Source of the DNA: Micavibrio sp. UBA2020
GTDB lineage: Bacteria; Pseudomonadota; Alphaproteobacteria; Micavibrionales; UBA2020
Length of the DNA: 5,033 nucleotides
Reading direction: 5' to 3'
Assembly (NCBI GenBank): GCA_002334985.1
Contig: DDBY01000143.1
Location: 1,663 to 6,695 of the forward strand
In this document: positions 1 to 5,033 of the stretch, piece after piece
How the letters are laid out: every line of letters starts with the position of its first letter
Numbering within the stretch: position 1 is the first letter of the stretch
Notes under the pieces: generated by a model
The model's database searches: none
Seen by the model: the letters and a program-made list of their open reading frames with translations, nothing else
Told to the model about the DNA's origin: nothing
Program-made: the position numbers and the translations under genes

Positions 1-9
1 AATAGAAAT

Positions 10-396
10 ATGAACACAGAAAACGCCCTTTCCGCCTTTGCCGCCCTGTCGCAGGAAACCCGCCTGCAGATTTTCCGTTTGCTTGTCGAATACGGCGGCA
101 GCGGTGTGCCCGCCGGTACACTGGGGGAGCGGTTGAGCGTGCCTGCGAATACGTTGTCTTTCCACCTGTCGCATCTGTCGCGCGCAGGGCTGGTGCAGGC
201 GGAGCGGCGCGGACGCTCCATCATCTACCGCGCCGATTTTACTTTTTTCACCGCGCTTATCCGCTTCATGGCGGAGAACTGCTGCCGCAGCGATGTGGCG
301 CAGGTGCGCGACGATGCCCAAAGCGGCTGCGCGGTTATTGAACTGGCCGCCTGCTGCGCCCCCGCCACATTGACACCGCAAGGAGACAAAACATGA
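10..396 (+). CDS. arsR: ArsR/SmtB-family arsenic-responsive transcriptional repressor
   Basis: This 128-residue winged-helix repressor should bind the ars promoter as a dimer and let go when trivalent arsenic binds its cysteines. Residues 6-30 match the family's first helices (ALSQETRLQIFRLL), residues 44-62 form the recognition helix region (NTLSFHLSHLSRAGLV), and residues 63-74 form the wing (ERRGRSIIYR). The E. coli-type ELCVCDL sensor motif in the DNA-binding helix is absent. Instead there are C91-C92, C107 and C115-C116 near the C-terminus, which recalls the C-terminal sensor sites of Acidithiobacillus-type ArsR. The last codons overlap the arsI start by 4 bp (ATGA), so it leads a four-gene operon. 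Only 9 bases precede the ATG, so the ribosome site and operator are not visible and a start further upstream cannot be excluded. The length is normal for the family. Arsenic is inferred as the signal from the neighbouring genes. Confidence 0.93.
   Translation: MNTENALSAFAALSQETRLQIFRLLVEYGGSGVPAGTLGERLSVPANTLSFHLSHLSRAGLVQAERRGRSIIYRADFTFFTALIRFMAENCCRSDVAQVRDDAQSGCAVIELAACCAPATLTPQGDKT
348..362 (+). repeat. 15-bp direct repeat, copy 1 (arsR cysteine tail)
   Basis: CGCCTGCTGCGCCCC encodes the A-C-C-A-P element at ArsR residues 114-118. The same 15 bases recur in the same reading frame at 794-808 in arsI. It could be a trace of tail duplication or simply convergent coding of the same peptide in a GC-rich gene. 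Confidence 0.6.
380..385 (+). promoter_or_regulatory. Ribosome binding site of arsI
   Basis: A perfect AAGGAG lies 7 bases before the arsI ATG and inside the last codons of arsR. It supports the ATG at 393 and suggests strong translation of arsI even though the gene overlaps arsR. Confidence 0.8.
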
Positions 397-884
397 AACG
401 TCTGCACATTCACGTCGGCGTCGAGAACATCGACGATGCCATCCGTTTTTACAGCGCCCTGTTCGGCGCTGCACCCGTGAAAACAAAACAGGACTATGCG
501 AAGTGGATGCTGGACGACCCGCATGTGAATTTTGCGGTCTCCACGCGCAGTGGCAAACGCGGCGTTGACCACCTCGGCATTCAGGTCGATAGCGCGGAGG
601 AGCTGAACGCCCTGCGCACGCAGCTGTCGGCCGCCAATCTTTCCATGCACAGCGAAGGCGAAACCACTTGCTGCTATGCGCGGTCTGAAAAATCATGGGT
701 GGAAGACCCCGCCGGCATGGCGTGGGAAGCCTATCACACCATGGAAGACGCGCAGATGTACGGCGACAAACCCGCCGCCGCCACGCAGGAAAGCGCCTGC
801 TGCGCCCCGCCCGCTTCGGTCAAACCCGCGGCGATAAAAACCGCAGGCGGCGGCTGCGGCACATCCGGCAGCGGCTGCTGCTGA
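393..884 (+). CDS. arsI: ArsI/CadI-type Fe(II) C-As lyase (VOC superfamily)
   Basis: This 163-residue protein belongs to the vicinal-oxygen-chelate (glyoxalase/bleomycin-resistance) fold. Characterised ArsI enzymes use Fe(II) and O2 to cleave the carbon-arsenic bond of trivalent organoarsenicals such as methylarsenite, releasing arsenite. The hallmarks are visible: H5 (with H7 nearby), H60 and E112 match the expected metal-binding triad, and C93-C94 in TCCYA matches the vicinal cysteine pair that holds the trivalent arsenical. The block KSWVEDPAGMAWEAY (100-114) is also typical. The catalytic domain ends near residue 122. A tail of about 40 residues follows, rich in Ala, Gly and Cys, with C136-C137, C155 and C162-C163. 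It ends in tandem stops TGA TAG. Lying between arsR and acr3, it would feed arsenite to the exporter. The older name CadI (cadmium-induced) covers homologues, so a broader metal role is possible. Confidence 0.9.
   Translation: MKRLHIHVGVENIDDAIRFYSALFGAAPVKTKQDYAKWMLDDPHVNFAVSTRSGKRGVDHLGIQVDSAEELNALRTQLSAANLSMHSEGETTCCYARSEKSWVEDPAGMAWEAYHTMEDAQMYGDKPAAATQESACCAPPASVKPAAIKTAGGGCGTSGSGCC
794..808 (+). repeat. 15-bp direct repeat, copy 2 (arsI cysteine tail)
   Basis: These 15 bases are identical to 348-362 and encode A-C-C-A-P at ArsI residues 135-139. The flanking bases differ apart from short runs, so the shared unit is small. Confidence 0.6.
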
Positions 885-903
885 TAGCTGAAAAGAGATA
901 GAA

Positions 904-1986
904 ATGCCCCAACAAGAAACGATTGCCCGCTGCGGCGGCTGTCCACGGCGCCTGTCCGTACTCGACCGTTTTCTCACCCTGTGGATTTTCATGGCCATGG
1001 CGGCAGGGGTATTGTCCGGCCATTTCATACCCGCCGCCCCCGCGCTGCTTGACCAACTTTCTATCGGCGGCACAAGCATCCCTATTGCTGCCGGATTGAT
1101 TGCGATGATGTATCCGCCGCTCGCGCGGGTGCGCTATGAAACCCTGCCGCAGGTCTTTAAAAACAGAAAAGTGCTTGCCCTGTCGCTTTTGCAAAACTGG
1201 GTGATTGGCCCGCTTTTGATGTTTGGGCTGGCTGCTCTTTTTCTGCGCGACTATCCCGAATACATGACCGGCGTTATCCTTATCGGCCTTGCACGCTGCA
1301 TCGCGATGGTGATTGTCTGGAACCAGCTGGCGGAGGGCGATAACGAATACGTCGCAGGGCTGGTGGCGTTCAATAGCCTTTTCCAGCTGGCGTTTTTTAG
1401 TGTTTATGCGTGGTTTTTTCTTTCTGTTCTTCCGGCGTGGTGCGGCATTGCCACCAGCGCTGGCGATATCCCGTTCAGCGTCGTAGCGCAAAGCGTCGCG
1501 CTTTACCTTGGCGTGCCCTTCGCCGCGGGGTATTTGACGCGGCGTTATTTGCGCAGGCGCAAAGGCGACGTATGGTATGAAACCGTTTTCGTTGCCCGCA
1601 CCGCACCGCTGACATTGGCCGCGCTGCTGTTTACCATCGCCGCGATGTTCACCCTGAAAGGCCACATGATAGTCGATTTGCCGCTGGATGCGCTGCGCAT
1701 CGCGCTGCCGCTGGCGATTTATTTCGGCATCATGTTCGCCCTGAGCTTTTACATGGGACATCGCGCAAAAGTCGATTACGGACGCACGACCGCAGTCGCC
1801 TTCACGGCGGCCAGCAATAACTTCGAGCTTGCGATTGCGGTGGCTATCGCTGCTTTCGGCCTTGCCTCGCCCGTCGCTTTTGCCGCGGTCATCGGGCCCT
1901 TGGTCGAAGTGCCGGTGCTTGTGGCGCTTGTCGGATTTGCGCTGCGTTTCAAAAAACATTTCAAAACAGGAGCGACGCCGCCATGA
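904..1986 (+). CDS. acr3: Acr3-family arsenite efflux permease
   Basis: This 360-residue inner-membrane protein exports arsenite, probably driven by the proton motive force. About ten hydrophobic spans can be read, near residues 21-43, 56-74, 88-114, 120-140, 148-178, 191-210, 228-250, 262-285, 294-318 and 322-347, as expected for the BART-superfamily Acr3 fold. The family signatures are clear: C132 in [16 protein letters not shown] (fourth span) and E308 in [12 protein letters not shown] (ninth span) match the essential Cys and Glu described for Corynebacterium Acr3. It is not ArsB, which is about 430 residues with a different fold. The N-terminal cytoplasmic stretch carries C10 and C13 in RCGGCPRR, an extra possible thiol site. 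The start follows a weak AAGAGA (893-898) 5 bases before the ATG, 19 bp after arsI. It overlaps arsC by 4 bp, so the reductase and exporter are probably translationally coupled. Confidence 0.96.
   Translation: MPQQETIARCGGCPRRLSVLDRFLTLWIFMAMAAGVLSGHFIPAAPALLDQLSIGGTSIPIAAGLIAMMYPPLARVRYETLPQVFKNRKVLALSLLQNWVIGPLLMFGLAALFLRDYPEYMTGVILIGLARCIAMVIVWNQLAEGDNEYVAGLVAFNSLFQLAFFSVYAWFFLSVLPAWCGIATSAGDIPFSVVAQSVALYLGVPFAAGYLTRRYLRRRKGDVWYETVFVARTAPLTLAALLFTIAAMFTLKGHMIVDLPLDALRIALPLAIYFGIMFALSFYMGHRAKVDYGRTTAVAFTAASNNFELAIAVAIAAFGLASPVAFAAVIGPLVEVPVLVALVGFALRFKKHFKTGATPP
1968..1972 (+). promoter_or_regulatory. Ribosome binding site of arsC
   Basis: AGGAG lies 10 bases before the arsC ATG at 1983, inside the end of acr3. 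It supports that start and the ATGA-coupled junction. Confidence 0.65.
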
Positions 1987-2429
1987 GCCACCCCATCGAA
2001 GTTCTTATTCTTTGCACAGGCAATTCCTGCCGCTCGGTGATGGCGGAGGCTTTGCTGAACCATTTGGGTCAAGGCCGGTTCAAGGCCTATAGCGCGGGCA
2101 GCAAACCGGCGGGGCATGTGCATGCAGGCGCGCTTGCAACATTGAAGCGCCACGGCATCCCCGCAGGCACGCCCGCGAGCAAATCATGGGATGTTTTCGC
2201 GCATCAGCCGCTTGATATCGTGGTCACGGTCTGCGATTCCGCCGCCGCCGAAAGCTGCCCCGTTTTTCTGGGCACAAGCGGACAAAAACCACGCAAATTG
2301 CATTGGCCGACACCCGACCCCGCCCATGCCGCCGGAAGCCCCGCCGAGATTGTGGAGGCTTTCGATACAGCATTTTTTATGCTGAAAACGCGCATAGAAC
2401 ATCTGATAGCGGAAACGCCCGCCGTTTAA
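1983..2429 (+). CDS. arsC: Arsenate reductase, low-molecular-weight phosphatase type
   Basis: This 148-residue cytoplasmic enzyme should reduce arsenate to arsenite for export by Acr3. The N-terminus carries the CX5R phosphate-binding loop of low-molecular-weight tyrosine phosphatases, C11-TGNSC-R17-S, where C11 is the nucleophile. The extra C16 in the loop is typical of the ArsC branch rather than of true phosphatases. The relay cysteines are C84 and C92 in [14 protein letters not shown]112 in WPTPDPA is the likely general acid. The Cys triad (C11, C84, C92) predicts a thioredoxin-coupled mechanism like that of Staphylococcus pI258 ArsC; the spacing of the last two is 8 residues rather than 7, as in many proteobacterial members. 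It is unrelated to the glutaredoxin-dependent E. coli R773 ArsC. It is the last gene of the operon, and its TAA lies one base from the stop of the convergent cysQ. Confidence 0.95.
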   Translation: MSHPIEVLILCTGNSCRSVMAEALLNHLGQGRFKAYSAGSKPAGHVHAGALATLKRHGIPAGTPASKSWDVFAHQPLDIVVTVCDSAAAESCPVFLGTSGQKPRKLHWPTPDPAHAAGSPAEIVEAFDTAFFMLKTRIEHLIAETPAV

Positions 2430-2438
2430 ATCACGGCG
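2420..2438. terminator. Possible weak bidirectional terminator at the arsC/cysQ stop-stop junction
   Basis: CGCCGT (2420-2425) and ACGGCG (2433-2438) form a 6-bp GC-rich stem around a 7-base loop that contains both stop codons. Neither strand has a convincing U-tract after the stem, so Rho-independent termination is only a possibility. It is the only terminator-like structure seen between the converging genes. Confidence 0.3.
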
Positions 2439-3207
2439 CGAAGGCGACGAATTCGGGGTTCAGGAAACGCTTGTCCGCCTTGCCGTATTCAAGCGGCGCG
2501 CCGCAAAGCTGCGTGACCTGCCCGCCCGCCGCGCGCAAAATCGCATCGCCCGCCGCCGTATCCCATTCGGACGTGGGGCCGAGGCGCGGGTAGAAATCCG
2601 CCTCCCCCGCCGCAATCACGCAGAATTTAAGCGAGCTGGAGCGGCTCACCATCTGCGCGACTTTTTTGTCTTTGAGAAAATCGCTCAAACGTTCGGGGTC
2701 GCCGTGGCGTTTGCTGGCGACGACGGTGATGCCCTCGTCGGGCGCGGGGCGCACGCGCATTTGTTTTGCGGGTTTGCCGTTATCCGACACAAAAGCCTGC
2801 GTGCCCGCGCCATAATAAAGCAGCCCCGAGACCGGCGCATAAATCACGCCCATCACCGGCACGAAGTTTTCCAAAAGCGCGATGTTGACGGTGAAATCGC
2901 CGCCGCCCGTGATAAATTCCTTGGTACCGTCGAGCGGGTCCACCAGAAAAAAACGCCCGCCGGAAATATCGGGGATATTCCCCTCGGCCACAGATTCCTC
3001 GCCCACCATCGGAATATCGGGCGCGAGTTCGCGCAGCGCCGCGGCAATCAGTTTTTCCGCTTCCTGATCGGCCAGCGTCACGGGCGAGCCATCGGCCTTA
3101 TCAAGGACCTCCGCGCCTTCGCGGTAGTATTTCAGTTCAATCTCCCCCGCCGCCAGCGCCACGGGCAAGAGTTTTTCGGCCAGCGCCATCAGGTTTTGTT
3201 CGCTCAT
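2431..3207 (-). CDS. cysQ: CysQ-type 3'(2'),5'-bisphosphate nucleotidase
   Basis: This is a 258-residue Mg2+-dependent phosphatase of the inositol-monophosphatase superfamily. CysQ hydrolyses 3'-phosphoadenosine 5'-phosphate (PAP) to AMP and phosphate, clearing a by-product of sulfate assimilation and sulfotransfer; members are typically lithium-sensitive. Visible metal-site motifs are GEE (69-71), DPLDGTKEF (90-98) and EWDTAAGDAIL (214-224), with E70, D90, D93 and D216 as ligands. The TKEF ending of the second motif favours CysQ over inositol monophosphatase or SuhB. The frame is open to an ATG at 3273, but the start at 3207 is preferred: AAGGA sits 7 bases before it, homology begins shortly after, and the longer form would begin right at the upstream terminator. 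No link to arsenic is evident beyond adjacency. No convincing promoter was seen in 3208-3273. Confidence 0.92.
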   Translation of the reverse strand: MSEQNLMALAEKLLPVALAAGEIELKYYREGAEVLDKADGSPVTLADQEAEKLIAAALRELAPDIPMVGEESVAEGNIPDISGGRFFLVDPLDGTKEFITGGGDFTVNIALLENFVPVMGVIYAPVSGLLYYGAGTQAFVSDNGKPAKQMRVRPAPDEGITVVASKRHGDPERLSDFLKDKKVAQMVSRSSSLKFCVIAAGEADFYPRLGPTSEWDTAAGDAILRAAGGQVTQLCGAPLEYGKADKRFLNPEFVAFAP

Positions 3208-3214
3208 CGCTATA

Positions 3215-3219
3215 TCCTT
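3215..3219 (-). promoter_or_regulatory. Ribosome binding site deciding the cysQ start
   Basis: On the minus strand AAGGA, within GGGAAGGA, lies 7 bases before the ATG at 3207-3205. This favours the 258-residue form over the 280-residue form that starts at 3273. Confidence 0.75.
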
Positions 3220-3273
3220 CCCTATCCGTGATAACGCATCGGGGCGCGAAAGAAAAGCGCGCATAAGAAGCAT

Positions 3274-3306
3274 AAGAAAAAGGCGGCCTTACGAAGACCG
3301 CCTTTT
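3274..3306 (-). terminator. Rho-independent terminator of the AAA+ gene
   Basis: Positions 3279-3290 and 3294-3305 form a 12-bp stem around a 3-base loop. Read on the minus strand the one non-Watson-Crick position becomes a G-U wobble, so the stem is continuous, and it is followed by UUUUUCUU. Read on the plus strand the same position is a C-A mismatch. The orientation therefore fits the end of the AAA+ gene, whose stop codon is 25 bases upstream. Confidence 0.88.
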
Positions 3307-3330
3307 CCTTTATGTATCAGCAGGCAGCTA

Positions 3331-4740
3331 TTACATGCCGAATGCGTTTTTCGGACGGGGCGCCGCCGCGGTGGGGACGCTGTCCAGTGCGGCAGGGCTG
3401 TTGCCGTTGGCGGGCGAGTCGCCGCCGCCAAGGCCAATGCCCTTGACCGGCTTGGTTTTGATGCCTTCGAGGCTCACGCGCTGCATATCCGCCAGCGTGA
3501 TGGTCGTCAGTTCCGCCTTCAGCTGTTCCGGCGTCAGGCCGTGGCCTTTGGACAGCTTGCCTTCTTCTTCAAGGCGCAGGGCGAGTTCTTTTTCGACCTT
3601 CTCGACGAGGTTACGCACGGTACGGCCGTTGCCGAAGTCTTTTTTCGCACGCGCCTTTTCGTCTTCGATAAGGTGGATAGCGTGTTCGCGTGCGGCGGGT
3701 TCGATTTTATAGCCGCGCTCTTTCAGCATAAAATCCATGATTTCGGTCAGCTGCGGAACGGCATAATCATCGAAGTTGATGTAGGTCATGAAACGCGATT
3801 TCAGACCGGGGTTGGCTTCGATGAAGTTTTTCATCGGGTCGGTGTAGCCCGCAACGATAACGATAAGGTCATCGCGCATGTTTTCCATCGCGGCAACCAG
3901 CGTATCGATGGCTTCGCGGCCGAAATCCTTGCCATCGCCGCCACCGCCGCCTTCGGAACCGCGCGACAGCGCATAGGCTTCGTCGATGAACAGAATGCCG
4001 CCTTTGGCTTTGTCGATGGCTTCTTTGGTTTTCAGCGCCGTCTGGCCGACGTAACCGGCAACCAGGTCTTCGCGCTTCACTTCATGCACTTCCGGCTTTT
4101 CGATGAAACCGAGGGCGTGATAAACCTTCGCCACTTCGCGCGCGAAGGTGGTTTTACCCGTACCCGGGTTGCCCGTGAAGACCATGTGACGCGAAATCGG
4201 GTTGGCTTCGACGCCCATTTCCTCTTTCGCGCGGTTGAAACGTGCAACGGCGATGTTCTGCTTGATGTCGCGTTTTGCGGTATCAAGACCAATCATGTCG
4301 TCGATTTTCTTGAGCGCCGCTTTCAGCTTCGCATCTTCGTCATCGGCGGCATTGCCCGTATCCACGGACTTCGGCGCCGGCGCGATGCGCGCCTTGACGA
4401 GGTCGTCCGGCAGGCCGGCTTTGGCCACGGACGGCAGAACACCGGCGTCGGCGTCTTTTTTGCTCGGCCATGCGATGGTGAAAATGCTGCCCGTCGCGCC
4501 GTTTTCCGTCAGCTCGACGCAATAGGTGGTTTTGCCGTACGGCAGGGTTTGCGGCTCGCGCAGGCCGCCATTATTGCCCGCCAGCGGGCCGAAGGTTTTG
4601 ACAAGCTTGCCTTCGAGCGTTTCAAGATTGGTGTTAAGGGGCTGGACCGCCGTGCATTTGCCTTCCGCATCCAGTTTGATGCCGTAAGCGAAGCCCGTTT
4701 TGAGATCAACGATCATGTGTCTGGTCGATTCATTAGCCAT
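3331..4740 (-). CDS. CbbX/SpoVK-type AAA+ ATPase with unassigned N-terminal domain
   Basis: This 469-residue protein has one AAA+ module at about residues 140-425. Walker A is GNPGTGKTT (190-198, K196), a pore-loop-like YVGQTA is at 230-235, Walker B is ILFIDEA (249-255, D253 and E254), a sensor-1 region is VIVAGYTD (294-301), a probable arginine finger is R316 in NPGLKSRF, and sensor 2 lies in GNGRTVRNL (370-378). These match the CbxX/CfqX and SpoVK family, which forms hexamers that remodel proteins; true CbbX reactivates red-type Rubisco. No Rubisco gene is in view, and the protein is much longer than CbbX (about 300 residues), so that role is not claimed. Residues 1-125 look like a separate, largely beta-strand domain that I do not recognise, followed by an acidic linker (130-137). 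The C-terminal tail from about 430 is Gly/Pro/Ala-rich. No signal peptide or membrane span is seen. The start is backed by a Shine-Dalgarno site. Its target is unknown. Confidence 0.88.
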   Translation of the reverse strand: MANESTRHMIVDLKTGFAYGIKLDAEGKCTAVQPLNTNLETLEGKLVKTFGPLAGNNGGLREPQTLPYGKTTYCVELTENGATGSIFTIAWPSKKDADAGVLPSVAKAGLPDDLVKARIAPAPKSVDTGNAADDEDAKLKAALKKIDDMIGLDTAKRDIKQNIAVARFNRAKEEMGVEANPISRHMVFTGNPGTGKTTFAREVAKVYHALGFIEKPEVHEVKREDLVAGYVGQTALKTKEAIDKAKGGILFIDEAYALSRGSEGGGGGDGKDFGREAIDTLVAAMENMRDDLIVIVAGYTDPMKNFIEANPGLKSRFMTYINFDDYAVPQLTEIMDFMLKERGYKIEPAAREHAIHLIEDEKARAKKDFGNGRTVRNLVEKVEKELALRLEEEGKLSKGHGLTPEQLKAELTTITLADMQRVSLEGIKTKPVKGIGLGGGDSPANGNSPAALDSVPTAAAPRPKNAFGM

Positions 4741-4748
4741 GGCGGCAG

Positions 4749-4755
4749 TCCCTTT
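4749..4755 (-). promoter_or_regulatory. Ribosome binding site of the AAA+ gene
   Basis: On the minus strand AAAGGGA lies 8 bases before the ATG at 4740-4738. It supports this start over the in-frame Met at residue 9. Confidence 0.6.
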
Positions 4756-4964
4756 CTTGTGCTTGTGGTCGTATCCGGTTGCGTACGTTTTGTGTTATCT
4801 GGTCGTTGTTGACTTGCAGGTGCCCAGAAATTTTGTTACACAGCAGCAAATCTATTATGCGATTCATTACGCAAAGCGGTACGAGAAGCTAATTTAATTC
4901 ATAGAACACCTGTTCGCTATCCCCTTTTGCTCGTTATTTTTCATAAACTTCCAGTTTTTTTGCA

Positions 4965-5032
4965 GGGGGTGGAACCTTTTTAATAGGTAATGCAGAAACC
5001 CTGTCCTATAATTCGCCATCCGATTCACCCCC
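4965..5032. repeat. Imperfect inverted repeat at the right edge
   Basis: GGGGGTGGAA (4965-4974) pairs with TTCACCCCC (5024-5032) as nine base pairs with one bulged G, separated by 49 bases. The second arm ends at the window edge, so the repeat may extend further. Its function is unknown. Confidence 0.35.
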
Positions 5033-5033
5033 C

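Larger units (their letters stand above)
4741..5033. other. Non-coding, AT-richer leader upstream of the AAA+ gene
   Basis: No reading frame here looks like a real gene on either strand. The stretch between about 4830 and 5000 is clearly richer in A and T than the coding sequence to its left. It should hold the promoter of the AAA+ gene on the minus strand, but no -35/-10 pair with acceptable spacing was found. On the plus strand a TATAAT at 5007-5012 lacks a matching -35 box. Confidence 0.6.

Noticed and set aside
820..1959. Long minus-strand open frame of 379 codons opposite acr3
   Set aside because: It is the antisense shadow of a GC-rich gene with unmistakable Acr3 motifs. Its translation is highly basic and His/Arg/Gln-rich, with no recognisable domain.
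2704..3231. Plus-strand open frame of 175 codons opposite cysQ
   Set aside because: The minus strand encodes intact CysQ metal-site motifs, and this frame shows no domain.
3331..4740. Calling the AAA+ protein a true Rubisco activase CbbX
   Set aside because: It is about 170 residues longer than CbbX, carries an extra N-domain, and no Rubisco gene is in the window.
3541..4812. Long plus-strand open frame of 423 codons opposite the AAA+ gene
   Set aside because: It is antisense to the complete Walker A, Walker B and sensor motifs. Its composition, rich in Phe, Arg and Gly, is typical of a shadow frame.
4809..4858. TTGACT (4809-4814) and TATTAT (4853-4858) as a plus-strand promoter
   Set aside because: They are 38 bases apart, far beyond a working spacer, and neither has another partner.
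4700..4897. Plus-strand open frame of 65 codons at the right side
   Set aside because: It starts inside the antisense of the AAA+ gene and has no ribosome site. Its hydrophobic part is short and shows no family pattern.
4894..4944. Minus-strand mini-ORF of 16 codons in the leader of the AAA+ gene
   Set aside because: GGAAG lies only 3 bases before its ATG, too close for good initiation, and the peptide has no leader-peptide signature such as a run of regulatory codons.
4945..4961. Terminator-like AAACT-TCC-AGTTT followed by a T run, plus strand
   Set aside because: The stem has only one G-C pair, and no plus-strand gene ends upstream.
4971..4994. GGAAC resembling an alphaproteobacterial EcfG general-stress -35 box
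   Set aside because: No CGTT element is found at the required distance downstream.

Overview
The window looks like a chromosomal segment from a moderately GC-rich bacterium, most likely an alphaproteobacterium. That guess rests on codon choice, gene style and the particular mix of families; the sequence alone does not fix the genus. It holds six protein-coding genes in two blocks facing each other, plus an AT-richer non-coding stretch at the right edge. I see no tRNA, rRNA, CRISPR array, insertion sequence or broken gene.

Left block, plus strand, 10-2429: a compact four-gene arsenic resistance operon, arsR - arsI - acr3 - arsC. Two junctions are 4-bp ATGA stop/start overlaps (arsR/arsI and acr3/arsC), and arsI/acr3 are 19 bp apart, so the four genes are probably co-transcribed. 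ArsR is the metalloid-responsive repressor. ArsC reduces arsenate to arsenite. ArsI is a VOC-fold Fe(II) C-As lyase that should break methylarsenite, and by family knowledge related trivalent aromatic arsenicals, down to arsenite. Acr3 exports the arsenite made by both enzymes. The set should therefore cover inorganic and organic arsenic. The operon promoter and operator lie at or beyond the left edge. ArsR and ArsI both end in cysteine-rich tails that share an A-C-C-A-P element, and Acr3 carries an N-terminal CxxC.

Right block, minus strand, 2431-4740: a CysQ-type 3'(2'),5'-bisphosphate nucleotidase (best start at 3207) and, upstream of it, a CbbX/SpoVK-type AAA+ ATPase with an unrecognised N-terminal domain of about 125 residues. 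A strong Rho-independent terminator at 3274-3306 follows the AAA+ gene and separates the two, so cysQ is probably its own transcription unit. The arsC and cysQ stop codons are one base apart and sit inside a small GC-rich hairpin.

Right edge, 4741-5033: no gene is supported. It is the AT-richer leader of the AAA+ gene, with a good ribosome binding site but no promoter I could defend.

I found no clearly undescribed system. The most interesting points are the extra-thiol theme across the ars operon and the unassigned N-terminal domain of the AAA+ protein.
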